Shown: positions 48,269-60,219 of the stretch, piece after piece | How the letters are laid out: each line of letters begins with the position of its first letter | How positions within the stretch are numbered: the stretch's first letter is position 1 | Assembly (NCBI GenBank): GCA_022747635.1 | Contig: JAKTNV010000003.1 | Location: 10,476,048-10,540,047 of the forward strand | Direction: 5' to 3' | DNA from: Hetaerina americana | Lineage: Eukaryota > Arthropoda > Insecta > Odonata > Calopterygidae | DNA: 64,000 nucleotides | Position numbers and translations under genes: made by a program | Notes under the pieces: model-generated | Told to the model about the DNA's origin: nothing | The model's input: only the letters and a program-made list of their open reading frames with translations | Databases searched by the model: none

Positions 48269-48311
48269 CTGATGATGCCCTTTCATGGGGAAACGCATTG
48301 TTCAAAAGGTA
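48269..48311 (+). ncRNA. Hammerhead-like / PLE 3'-end motif
   Basis: cctgatgatgccctttcatg followed by gggaaacgcattgttc: box CUGAUGA, one extra U, a ccc/ggg stem, GAAA, then a short A-U/C-G stem III and GUU. About 45 bp downstream lies an (att)n run (48349-48363), the kind of simple tail retroelements leave. No GIY-YIG or reverse transcriptase coding remnant was found upstream. The motif is seen; ribozyme and PLE assignments are inferred. Confidence 0.55.
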
Positions 48312-48496
48312 ATATTTTTTGGAAAAGTAGATAAGTACATTGTACCTTTTATTATTATTATTAAAATCACAAGTATCACATATTTGTATTAGTTTCGCGT
48401 ACGAAATGGCTAAAATAGAGGAGAGTGTTGGTCTTGGACTGAAAGAGCAGTAATCAACACGGATGTTGCATTACTATGTGATGATAGGTGAGTTTA

Positions 48497-48791
48497 GGAA
48501 GTTTGGTTTGATAAGTGAACTCACTCAGTACTAACACCCTTAAGGCTTGTGAAATTCATACATTTGGGTATGGGTGTCAGTTCCTTTCCCTGTGCCGCAA
48601 ATAGTTTTACCAGAAAAATCTGTCTCCAGAAAAATCACCCGTTTTTATTATTGCTGTATACAATAGTTCCCTGCAACCCGCCTCTAGGGTGTGGGTGAAG
48701 GTGAGGGTGCCCAGAGACGTGGCCGGGAATCGAACCTGGGCCATCCGATCAATTCTCCAGCGGTCTATCCATTGGACTGCGACATCCCTGG
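48497..48791 (-). repeat. SINE family B, longest copy with complete tRNA-like head
   Basis: On the minus strand it begins with ccagggatgtcgcagtccaa tggatagaccg (tRNA 5' half with A-box-like region), then ggttcgattcccggcc (B box, about 48721-48736). The family body includes ggcacagggaaaggaactga, and the end reads atcaaaccaaacttcct. This copy shows the family head is tRNA-like, and it is the reference for the truncated copies at 10149 and 25111. Confidence 0.8.
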
Positions 48792-50310
48792 GTATTATCG
48801 CGGCAACCAAATCAATTCAGATTTGATGAGGTGTTAATTAGTTTCTGTTTGCTTTTACCATCTCTTACAACTTAAATTTCACAGCATGCGCAACTTAGTC
48901 TCAATACTCACATAGTATTCTCTGTGCCCTTAATGCTAGTTAAATTGTCTTCATTTCGCATTCAAATCGCTTATGTACATAAATTACCACCATGCCAATG
49001 CTTCCTCCATTTCATCCCATTCCGGTTTTTGCGTACACGCGAAGTAGAAGGGTGGGGGTAAGGATAGGTGAATTATACATGGATTTCTTCGGCCTTTCTT
49101 TGCCCTCACCACCATCATCACACGAGCGTTTGTGTTTGAATCTGGATAAGTCCTTCGGAATGACAGTTGCTCAACAACGTCTATTTGGAAAGTTCTTGTT
49201 ATGTCATCCGTCCCTGCGCCCCCATGCGACAGTTATGAAAGCTTTGGCGGAGTCGGAGGGGGGGGGGTAAAGGGAGGAGCAGGGCGGGCATTAGGATTGT
49301 ATGCAGCGGAGGGATGAGGAGGGCGCGGTTTGGGGAGAGGGGGAGGGTTGAGTGAACTCAAATAAGACCACGCGGTGGCTCACTCATTTGTCGGGTTGAA
49401 ATTTTAATGAGCAACCCGATGTGACCCCGTTTCCCCGCCGCCTCGCCGGGGGGGGGGGGAGCAATGGCTGGCCGGGGGAACAGGATGGGGGAACCTGGCG
49501 GCGATGGGTTTTTTCTGAGTGGGTGGTGGTTGGAAGGAGAAATTCCATTGAAGGAGAAAGAGAGAGGGAGAGTGAGTGGTAGAGCATGGTAAGATGTCGA
49601 ATTTGTGGTCCAGTAAAATACAGGAGTGAAGGAGGAGGTGGTGGGGGATGATTCGTCTTCGGGACCGCATTTTAGTGTCTTGCGGCCTCTTCAGAAGCCC
49701 ACCGGCATTCGCTCCACGTGCATTTCCGTCGGAGATCTTGGAGAAAGTGATCCATCTCCCGAAATGAATGGTGGGGTAATTTATATATAAAAGTATCCGT
49801 GTCAAGGGAGGCTTGCCGATAGGTTGGCTACCGAGAATTCCTCGAGACATTTCTTTTATTTGATCCTCCCGTCCTTACTCTCTAAGAGTGGCGATCGCTC
49901 GCGCACGCGTAGTGCGAGTCCCAGATCAGGCGATGAAATAGGTCGGGGCGAGGCGGCGGGGGTTGCTGCGGGGGATGATTGGTCAAGAGGGGGTGGCCGA
50001 GGTGGGCGAGCGTCGTTTATCTCCCTTTTTTTTAGCGATCATCTCCTCGAGGGCCGACGCCGCCGATGCAAGCTTTGTTTACACGTGCGAATCTGTTCCC
50101 TCGCGCGCGTCACGCTTCGGCCGGGGCATGAGATATGTTCCGAGAACACCTCTTGCGTATTTAGAGCGTTACTCCGGAATGGCCCTGTTCGAATCGGTGT
50201 GAGAATGAACCAGAATGCCATCCCGTCCGCTACTTACCGCGGAGGATGTTTGAAAAATTCATGGGTGGCCTTCGGCGGAAGAAGATGGCATCGAAAATTG
50301 TATGTAAAGA
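48792..50310. other. AT-rich start, then GC/CpG-rich island
   Basis: 48792-48985 is AT-rich. From about 48990 the sequence is increasingly GC-rich, with G runs at about 49257-49267 and 49449-49459 and CpG-dense DNA at 49890-50210. ORFs of up to 165 codons (49824-50321 plus) lack family features. Confidence 0.4.
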
Positions 50311-53300
50311 CGTTGGTTTGAATAAGGATTGAGTAATTGGATCTCATTTTTCTTATTAAAAAAGAAAATAATCAGTTGATGCGCTAGACCGGACGCTTGT
50401 CTATTAAATCATGAGCACTTGCATAATGCGATGTGTTTGACGGTTAAGGTAGTGTTTTTTTAGTGACAGGGACCAAAGATCCGACTAATTAGTTGGCTCT
50501 TGCGAAAAACCAGGGATGAATATCGACATATATGCTGAATAACGAAAAAGCTAACTTTATCTTTCCCTTTTAAGTATCGGAGAAGTGAGGACGAGAAAAG
50601 GGTGTCATCTGAGTACTCGTTCGGCGGTAATGATGGGCGCAGTACTCTTGCCCTATTTTCTTAGGATGTCACCAGGTTAATTTCCCGCGCATTGGCGCTG
50701 TACATTAGCGACAGTTCTTAACCTTCAAATGTTTTTTTTTTGTGTTTTGCTGTATTTAAAACCCGTGAGGCTTTCATAGTTCATCATTATGCCCGAGCTT
50801 GCATTCCTTTGCCATAGGGTACGAATTAATGGTTTTTGATTTTCCTAAAAAAGTGGTTCTTTCCCTTTTGCACGATGGCCCCAGAAAAATCAGCAGTCCT
50901 TTTTCATGACTGCTGCTCCATGAAACGCTCTGAATCATGCTGCAGAAGCGAGTAGAGCATGTAAAGTGGGGAAGCAAAACTGGTTTTGATTATTTACGAT
51001 GGCGTTTTTTTTCTCCTTTTGAGCTTTTAAAATTAACGCGCGTATGAAAAAAATCAAGGTCTCCTTGTTATTCTAGAGAGATTATTTTCATCCAAGTCAT
51101 TCACAACACCCTGGGATTACATTATATGTTTTAAGTGCTCGCATTCGTTTTTAAAAAAGAAAACCAGACTAAGATATCACGTATCAGGTAGTATTTAGAC
51201 CATTGACAGCGATAAAAAATATTTTCTGACGAGATTGGTATAGGGTACCCTCTGGTTTAGAAATTATTTTTCATCTGCCAACGAAGAAATGAGCTCTTAG
51301 TCTACGCTTTTAAGGGATCGGTATTCATTTTTAGGAAGGTTTTTGCGCAAATAGATGCATTTAGAATAGATTATCCATGGAAGTTACCGGGGTAGCAAAA
51401 TATTTCGGAAAATAGTTTCGCAGCATACATTTTTCCTTGCACGAAGAGAAATACCTGGCGCAATGCACATACGTAGCGCCAAGCTACATTGTTCACTGGT
51501 ATTTCTTCTCATTAATGAGGGGCGTATGAGAATCGCTCGCCTAGCATGACTATTATTTAGGTGTATCAGTCAACAGTACGATCCAATTTAAATTATTGTT
51601 TGCAACAGAAAACGTGCTCTAGCTGTTAACGTTTTTTCTTGTTTGATTGCTGTGGACTTGGCATAACAGAGAAAAATATTTTATGGAAGGGTCACGCCTC
51701 TCGGGCAATTTTCCATGAGTGCTTTTTCCTTTACGAGCGAACGGTGGCAAAAAAAGTCAATAAAATTTCAGGTTGAGGAAGCAAACTCGTGATATTTTTT
51801 TCTTTTTCTCTGAGACAAACTAATATCCTTGCCTTTAGAATTTCATTTAGCTTTTAACGAAACATTTAGACTTACTTATCGAATTGACACAATGGATTTT
51901 AGGTTTTAACTAATATGGTATTGAATATAGTGCGTACCCAATGCATTTTCAAATGACCAACTTTTGATTAATGATCAATCCAATTTCTTTGTTTCGGATG
52001 AGTCAATGAAAAAAGGAGCAATTGCCGTTCCCTTGTGGAAAATGAAATTTGAAAATAGTATTTTGTGCATGAACATTTATCTTGGGACACTCATCTGTTT
52101 TCGTGTCACAACTTCTCTAAAGTTATTTTCACGGTTCCATCATATCAGGTCCGAATCTTCTCAATTGGTTCTTCAAGAATTTTCGTCGTCTCCCGCCCTT
52201 GCCACCATCTGTCACCTCGTGAGGATTTCAAGATGTTGGCCTCGCGTGACCAGTCTTTTCTCGATCTGACGTGTGGTTTCTTTGATTTTCTAATTCACGC
52301 TGTTGCTGCTATGAAGCCTTTGGTCTTGGGCCGATAAATACAAATTACATTCGGAGTGATAATTTCAATAATGCTCTCTACAATGATATTAATCAGAATG
52401 GCAGCCTCACGATGTATTCCAGATTGCTTTCACGAATAGTTTATTCATTTATTTGAAACCTTTACAAAATTTCAACGGAAAATTCAAATCTGCTTTCAAG
52501 GGCATCTTGATGCGCCTAAATTGATTTTTCAGTTTTCATTTTTGGTAATCGAAAGAAATATCCGTGTGTCTATCTGACAAAAAAATAGTTGTTAAAGTGA
52601 AAGCAAGACTTATGCTTTGATTTCAATAAGATAAGTTTGGAGAAAAAGTTACCAGGTGATCCAGTATTAGTGGAGGGAAGAAGTAATAATTGTGAAGCTC
52701 TCAAAATTGTAGTTTTGCTCATGCCTATTTGTTTGTTTACAAGCCACGAGGAGCTTATAAATGAAAATTTATCAATTGAAAATGGAAAGATTCTGTATTA
52801 TTGATTTGATGAGATAGTGATCTTGAATGAGTCTCTCGTTTTGGATTTATTATTATTTTATTTTATTTATTATTATTATTTTCTGTAGTTTGAATTGTGA
52901 CTCGTTTAAAATATTAATTTGCTTGTTGATTGCAGTCAAGTATTTCACTCCACTAATGTGAAATAGTTATTTCGTTCGATGCTATTGGTGCGGTTAAATG
53001 CTTGTACCTTTTTTGATTGGTTAGTGCGCCACGAATGTGGTCTTTTATTAAACTGTTAAACATTCTTATTCTAATTTACATCATATTCTTAGGTGCGTAA
53101 GCGAAAGCCTGAACTGTTTCGTTGGGTGACCTCTACTAACGTATTATTATGCATATTGTTCATCGGGAAATAATAACCATTAAAAAGTTTATGGATAACT
53201 GCCATGAATATTGTTCACATATTAATGAAGACCCCAGTATCGGTAGCATAATTCGATTTCGGTTAGAAGTTCACTTTCTTCCAGTGTGATTCTGACTTTA

Positions 53301-53538
53301 AAAAAACTTGTTTTGTCGTTTTGAAAGACCTTGGTCGTCGATGCGCTCAAAAATTAAATTGCTGCTAAATTACTAAGTGTTTGTCGTAACAAATTTTGCT
53401 AGTTGACCTTGACCTATAGTAGCTATTTATTTCTAATAAATGATTTTTTCTTTGAAAAATATCGTTTCATTATTGTTCCTTTTTATTTATTGAGCGCCTT
53501 AACTATACTTTAATATTGATTCTGAATTTATACGTTTT
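50311..53538. other. Long AT-rich intergenic stretch
   Basis: Nothing recognised. An (att)n-rich patch lies around 52848-52890. Confidence 0.55.
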
Positions 53539-54231
53539 TCAAGCGGCTGTGTAGACGTATGTGAGTTGCGTAATTACGAGGCCAATCCCCCAGACATTGC
53601 ACGAACATGAGGCCACTAACCACTCGAATACCGGCGTCATTTTTGATAACTGTACTTTCTCAAATTGCAAGAAATTGTCGCAAGTAACTTGCTGTTCAAC
53701 TATCATGTTCACGGTTTTGCCATCGAAAGGCTTGAATTCCCAAGACTCCTCATTTCCACACCCGATACTCTCTAAGGAATGGAAAAAAAGCCCAATTTTA
53801 ACCAGCAAGCGTAACCGTTAGTTCTAAGATTCCATGCAATTACCTATTATTTCCGGAGAAGAAGACAATTCCCGCGACTTCTTTAAGCCTCGCGACTGCT
53901 TAGCTGCCCACTCGCAATGTTTACGCCAAAATATGAAAGCTAAGGTAAACAGTCGCTGGCTCGAGCCCATTAGGTGGGAAGCATATTTTGAGAGAGAGTT
54001 CAGAATCGGATTTAGCGGTTTCGTGGTAACTGCTCGTGATACAATTGGACGAGTTCCACAAACTCTCGTGAGTAAGAAAGAATGACCGCACGGGCATTCT
54101 ACCCCGAAGCCGAAGTCGTCACCGATTCCTGGTGACTGCGGAGATCCTATTTTAAAGCATTTGTTTCTCAAACTTGTCACCAGCATCCGCAACGTCGGGT
54201 GAGTAACAAAGTGACGCCGTACAAATGCCAA
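53539..54231. other. Stop-poor segment on both strands, origin unknown
   Basis: Minus-strand frames of 135 and 89 codons lie almost end to end (54231-53824 and 53808-53539), and plus-strand frames of 86 and 83 codons mirror them. The plus frame from ATG 53834 ends at a consensus donor, ctc/gtgagt, at 54067. The surrounding DNA is much richer in stops. No motif was recognised, so it could be an exon, an old transposon coding piece, or chance. Confidence 0.25.
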
Positions 54232-54671
54232 TCCGTGTGGGAGGAACCTGAAATAAAGTTTCCATTCGAGAGGGACTCATTTCTTATCTTCATAACCATA
54301 ACAAGGAATTCGTTTGGTACTCTTTTCGCCATCTTGAGTGGCTGGAACATTCAGGGTATTAGAAAATTTAAGGAAAAACCTCGAAACGACCGGCTGAATC
54401 AAGGACGAATTGTGAATGAAAAGACAAAGAGGTATAATTAACCCTTCCTAGGTTTTCCTAAAACTGAAAACGGAAATGATAATGACCGCATCAGGTAATG
54501 AAGATAATATAGGTCACTTCACCACGCCTCCAGACGGGCTCCAAGGATACAGTCGAAAAACATCTTAGGCTAGGAACAAATGATGTCTTTGCATTATGGA
54601 ATGTTGGACAGAAAATATTCGATTGAGTAAAATGGCGCTATGATTGTAGTTTTAAATGGCATTAGTGGTAG
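54232..54671. other. Intergenic spacer
   Basis: Nothing recognised. Confidence 0.5.
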
Positions 54672-54961
54672 ATTTAGGGGAAGTGACCGACAGCTGAGGC
54701 CATTTGCGCCATCAGGTACGGATGAGAAAGGATGAAGGGTGGAGAGAAACCCGGCGTCGCTATTAGCATACTCTTAACGAAAGGTGCCAAGAAGTCCGCA
54801 GTTTTAACGCCCCATCCAACGGACGGCGTACTCACTCTAAGTGCTCTCCACAAAAAGTACTTTAAGTAGGGATCGGGATACCAATAAAAAAATCTACCGT
54901 CTTTAGGATTCGAACCCGAGCCCTCTGAGCGGGAAGCCTGTACGGTAGCCACCGATCCCCT
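54672..54961 (-). repeat. tRNA-derived SINE, family A, copy 2
   Basis: Same family, order and orientation as 16242-16565. The minus-strand head holds ggttcgaatcctaaagacgg (B box), then the body (ggagagcacttagagtgagt, ccgtccg), ending at ttaggggaagtgacc. The two copies differ at many positions, so neither is a recent duplicate of the other. Confidence 0.8.
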
Positions 54962-55429
54962 AGTTTAAAATTATCCATCACTAAATTTTCTTGTAGCCCT
55001 GAGATAATGTATGACAATTCAGTTTTTATTTAACATTGTCTTCATCAGTAGGTTTTATTACGTCATTCTCAAAGCAAGCGGTCCCGCAAGCCTCAACGCG
55101 ATCGTAGGAGTTTTCGTTTCTTAGACACTTTTTCATGACGACATCGGATGAATCACGCGCGTTAACGAAGTGGGTTGCCCTTTACCGTTGGGAAGCATGA
55201 ACTTTTATAATAGTCACCTACCTAAATCTTTGATTCGACATTTTTACCTAACATTTGTTACGCAATAGGAAAAAAACCAAAAGTAAAATATATATGCAGT
55301 GCTTTGTCTATGAGTATGTTCATCTTGTATTTATTCGCTGATTCGGCGTTTTCAAGTTTCACTCTAACGGGAAATTAGCGTGATTGCATCCAAATTAGAA
55401 GGGAAATTTGTGCTCAGCTATGCAACGCG
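54962..55429. other. AT-rich intergenic sequence
   Basis: Nothing recognised. Confidence 0.5.
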
Positions 55430-57083
55430 ATGCTATGGCGGCTTGAAAAGGATGCGCCGGTCCCAGCACCGAGGGGCACTCCCCCGCCCGTGCTGTGGGA
55501 GGAGATCGAAATTGTAGCGAGGAGGGAGGGTTGGGGGGGGGCACGCCCCATGAAATCTCATACACGGTCGGTTTGTGTGCTCATGTAGATATTCATGCAT
55601 TTATGCGCGCGAGCCTACGCATGTGTACATACGTAGCGCGTAGGGACATGAGTTAAGGGGGGGAAAGGCGGGGGGGGGGGCGATTCGCGAAGTAGTGGAG
55701 GGGAGGGGGGACTCGACGGCGAGAGCGAACGTGTGGCTTCGACCAATGGGAGCGGAGGAAGCGGGGGCGGGGGACGAGGGCAGGAGTGGGAGGGGAGGAG
55801 GCGAGATGGGCCGAGAGGAATAGGAGAGCGAGTGGCTCGAGGCTCAGTTGGATTCGAAGTCACCCGGGAGGCGGAAGCGCGCCCTGCGAGTCGAACAGAT
55901 AGGAGAGGTCAAGGGACAGGGTCTCGATTCGTTCCAAGACGGAAACAAGTCTCAAAAGAGACCCTTATTCCTCTCATTTCTAAGCCTTGCCGCGCGCGTG
56001 ATTTTCTAGAGGGAGGGATTTCGCCCAAGCGATAGCCCGCCCCTTCGAGAAATTTTTGTTCCGCGTTTCATTCGCGTGTGACGTAGTCGGTTTCGATTTT
56101 CGGCGATCTCTGCCGTGCTCCCACCGAATTCCGTCGCGCGTCGATCTGAAGTCCACGGGGAAAAAGTCATTTGGAAGCTAACTACCCGGCCGCAGGAGAG
56201 AGAGGTTCCGTTGAGATCATCCCTTTTGGAGCGCCTCTTTTATCGCGGTAGTTGATTTCACCGAAGAGGAAAAAGTTAGAGAGTGAGCGATCGAAAGGGA
56301 ACGCCTGAGCCGTGGGATGCTGCTCGGTTCCTCAAGGAGTTATCTGTGAGAATATACGGATGATCCCTGATGTCCTAAGCAGTTGGACGCAAATGAAGAA
56401 ACTAATTTGCTTCGCCGCCACCTACGAGCCGAAAGCTATCGTTCCCGTGTCTCACGACGTCCGCGCGTGCCTGTTGCGTGTGACGTGAAAACTGGTTCTG
56501 CGAGTTTTCCAAACCGTGGGAAGAGGGACTTATACCTTATATTTTAAAAGTGTGACCTGTGGAATAAACTGTGCTCAAAAAGTTTTTGAGGATCGCAATC
56601 TACTTACAAGGTGACGAGACAGTTATATTTTTTCCACGGGAACGGAACTAGTTCAACATTATTCCGTGTTATCGTGTCTGTAAATCCTTTTCGGACCCGA
56701 TTTCACGGGGACAAAAACTTTTCGTCGGACAATCCGGAGTTGTAGAGGGGACGAGAGTGTTTACTTCCGCGAGGGTGTCAACGGAGGAGGCGGGAAGCGG
56801 AGTCCGTGAGCCCGTTGGCACGTTTCTGCACAGGAGCGATTGCTCGGAGGGGAAGGGGAAAGAGAGACCCCACAGCCGTTGACACCGCCGTCTTGCGACC
56901 CGCCAGCGGGCCGCACCAGGCGCCGTGGATCCCTTGAGAACGCGCAAAGAAGCCGCGAGCGTAGTCGCTTTCGACCACCCCGTCGTCGGGCCGCACACCC
57001 TGGCGCCCCACCTGTTTGAGCCGAGGCGGAGGGCCACGGAGGCCCCCGGTCTCCGCCGCCCCCGCCGCATCCGAGACCCACAC
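55430..57083 (+). promoter_or_regulatory. CpG island: likely promoter and 5' UTR
   Basis: The longest CpG-dense block in the window, with purine/G runs at 55500-55810 (poly-G at about 55670-55680) and CpG-rich DNA through 57080. It leads without a break into the ATG at 57084. A TATA box near a plausible start was not found. The last stretch (from 56925) is in frame with that ATG but has no upstream ATG, so it reads as untranslated leader. Other short ATG ORFs in the leader could act as upstream ORFs. The promoter role is inferred. Confidence 0.45.
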
Positions 57084-57239
57084 ATGGCCCATCACCACAG
57101 GCCCCACCACGCCCCCGCTGCGCCGCTCAGCAGCGAGCAATGGCACAGGACGGAGGAGGGAGAGACCCTCAGGCTCTTGGCGTGGTTAGGGTTGGCCGTA
57201 GACACTTTCGCCATGGCCGGAGTGGCCGCTGCCATCCAG
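57084..57239 (+). CDS. Best candidate first coding exon; membrane or secreted protein, unknown
   Basis: The ATG at 57084 (cacacATGG, A at -3 and G at +4) is the first ATG in an open frame and starts 52 codons ending exactly at atccag/gttt, a phase-0 splice donor at 57240. The protein starts MAHHHRPHHAPAAPLSSEQW, histidine- and proline-rich, then a charged stretch HRTEEGETLR, then a hydrophobic segment LLAWLGLAVDTFAMAGVAAA that could be a membrane span or signal anchor. Codons favour G/C at the third position. Unspliced, the frame stops two codons later (gtt tga). The exon sits at the downstream end of the strongest CpG island, as expected of a first coding exon. I do not recognise the protein and found no second exon in the next 6.8 kb. 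Confidence 0.5.
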
Positions 57240-59977
57240 GTTTGAAACTTCGCTTTTCTCTCCTCTGTTCCCACCCCCGCCTCCATTGGTGTATGATCCA
57301 TCCCGGAAGGGGGAATTAACTGCAGTCAATTGTTGATGATAGCGTCTATTCCGGACCGTACGGTCAACCTTGTTTCGAGTTGCAATGGAGATTTCCATCG
57401 TCCTCCCTCCCCCCACCCCTTCACTCCCTTCTCGTCTACGCGAAAAGGCCGAGTTCTAGGCAAACAAGATTCGCTCGCTTCAACCCTGTTTATCTTCCGA
57501 GAATCTGAATGAGAGTTATTTCTGAGTCCGCACCGTCTTTCCGTATCCAAGGGACTCCCACCCCCGGCCCCCTTTTCTTGTGCGGAAGTGACGTGAATAT
57601 CTGACGGGAAAAGGAAAGACACGTCCCAACTTTCCACCAATTGCACACCAATTAAAGACTATCAGTTATCGATCTCAAAATAATATATTCTCGTTAATTT
57701 TAGGCACCTTTGCAGTTACGATCTCTTCGTCCGTTTTTCCCATTTTACTTGATCAGACCATATGCTCACGATTCAGGTCCACTAGATATTCTTATTTCCT
57801 GAGCTCTTGGAATATTTTTTAGCGTGAACTTGTTCATTGTTTTTTATTTATCCTGGTAATCCACCTATTTCCTGTAGCCTTTTTTCCAAGTCTTCGTGCT
57901 GGCTGATTGGGTGCATTAGCAGAGCTCAAATCAGCATTTCCTCGATACATCATGCTCCGTGTGGAAAATGACCGGATGCCCTTACATTTGGAGATAAGGG
58001 CATCAAACATTCCGTCCATTAAATTCGTCATCAGCTTGAATAATGGTCGTGCTTCCGACACACTGGGAAATTTCTATGTTATTGCCTCGATTTACTTGTT
58101 CCAGAGCAGCACATGAGAAAAAAAACTCCATCATCAATTCCCCAATGAATCATCCGCCGTGAATCAAATTTTTAACGCCATGGAAATTTTTGATCTCCTT
58201 ATTTTTCTTGATTCTTCCATTCGTGATGATCACTGTATACCTTCCGTTTCTTTAAGCGGGAATCTACTTTCAAAACGTAATTTATGGCTTTGGTTCCTCT
58301 TTGCTTAATAATAAAGACGAATCAAACTTTAAATCTGTTGCAAATTTCAACGTCAAGGAAAGTGGGTCCTAGTATGTATGCAATGTGCTTCTTACTCATA
58401 AACTTATATTGTCGATAGCATTTCTTATCCCCTCCCACCTTTCAGAAGGATAACTTCCCACGCGAACATTGATTTACGGCCCGTAAGACACAAAGACACA
58501 CCAGCTATCGAACACCAGCTCACAAGCTCGCTAACCTTAGTATTATTTCACACCAAGGTCTTCAGAAAGTCCTTTTTATCAATTTTTTCCGCATTGATCG
58601 CTAGCACGAAGGCGCGCGCGTCACGGCGATCGAAGTGGCCGGAACTGTATCGTCCACGAGAGACTACTCTCGGATTAATGGACCGAATCTTCTTCTCTCT
58701 TTCTATTTTTTCGTTTCATTCTGCGCTAAGGTGCTTGCAAACTCCCCCAGAAAACCCGTGTTTACACATTTCTTTCTGTCTGCTTACATCAGTACATTAA
58801 CTTACATCAATTAAACTAGAATAAATTACGGTGATTTAGAATACCGTTAAGTTATCGTGATAAATTACCCAGTTTGAAAAAAATCCATAATTTGTATGTC
58901 TTTTGTAACGTTGCTGAAGTATCGGATACGACGCCCTTGGGTCTTTAACATTAGTATAATCCATATGCAAGTATTACGCATATCTTTTTCATTCTCCTCG
59001 CCAGTTTGGACAGGCATTAGCATAGTTTTTTTCAATATCGTAAACAAATAAAGTAGTTAATGAATGGAAAATGTTCTAGGTGAGGAAATATACCTCGAGA
59101 AAATATAAAATTCTGGGAATAGGCACCATTTATATGGAAAAATAACACGCTATTCGTTTATTAGGCTTTGTTTCGGTACCGACTGGTGGTCAAATCTTGT
59201 TTTATTTATTCCAAAATATCTTTATCTTTTAAAAAATCTAGAATCATGATTGGAATAAACGTGAACTCCATCAATTCCAAATAACAAGATCCAATCCGTC
59301 TTCATAAGTTTTCTCGTTGCATTAATGGAATATCAGCATCTATTCCTGATTTGTTGAAGAAAATCAACAAAATGATGCCTGCCAAATTCTCAAATATCTT
59401 TCTCTTATAATTTGCGAAATTTTTAAGTCGCCTGTCTCTGATCTACGAGGCGTCCTTTGCAGCTTCCCAGCATCCGCTATCACGACGGTTTATATCACTG
59501 GTTATCTTTCCTCTGCCGACACATGCCGTCTGTGTTCTCGCTTCCGAAGGATTCCAAAGATTCAAATATCATCGCATCCCAATCCTCTTCCTTCAAACCA
59601 ATTTTCTTCTTCTGAGTTAATGTTTGCCTATAATTAACCAATATATAGTAGCTGTGCATATTTTAGTTTTGACGATGTTTCCTTTATTTGAAACATCCGG
59701 AGAGGATCTTTTTCAGAAACTTTCCACCCTTGAGGTATGAGCTTACGAAAATTTATCGGGACCATAATAAAAACGAGAAAATCTCAGATCCATTGCGCAA
59801 AGGTAAATTATTTTATTGGTCAATAAAAATTATGATGAGTTGTCCATTATGAAATTACAAATTCTCTATTTCTGTGGGTGCCGTCACTATGAGGCATGTT
59901 GAGGGTCAATTGAACGAGTTTAAAAAAATATTTTTGGTACATGTATGTATGTGTATGCATATTATATATATGAACAC

Positions 59978-59979
<2 letters not shown>
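57240..59979. other. Possible intron, then AT-rich sequence
   Basis: The GC-rich edge ends near 57640. From there the sequence is AT-rich, with no exon, repeat family or RNA gene recognised. Confidence 0.45.

Positions 59980-60014
<35 letters not shown>
59980..60014. repeat. (TA)n microsatellite
   Basis: About 35 bp of alternating AT, preceded by atgtatgtatgtgtatgcat. Confidence 0.95.
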
Positions 60015-60018
<4 letters not shown>

Positions 60019-60219
60019 CCCATAGACACTCACACTTGTATTCTATGATGGACAGATGTGATTTTTCTCTTTTAAAAGTTTTCCAGGTATTTTCGAAATC
60101 TGTTTGTATCCCTTTCTTATCTCGCTTCACATGGGAGAAGAAGGTAGAATCAGATTACACCAGTTAGGAGCCTCACACGAGATGACTTTTATGTCACTTC
60201 TCTTGATTTAACACTCTAG

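Noticed and set aside
47966..48272. Two overlapping proline-rich plus-strand ORFs before the hammerhead-like motif
   Set aside because: C-rich composition keeps both frames open, and neither resembles a GIY-YIG or reverse transcriptase end.
48721..48791. tRNA gene on the minus strand
   Set aside because: The tRNA-like head belongs to SINE family B, with copies elsewhere in the window.
56669..57146. Minus-strand ORFs of 106-138 codons in the CpG island
   Set aside because: They are arginine/glycine/proline-rich, compositional, and opposite the better-supported exon at 57084.
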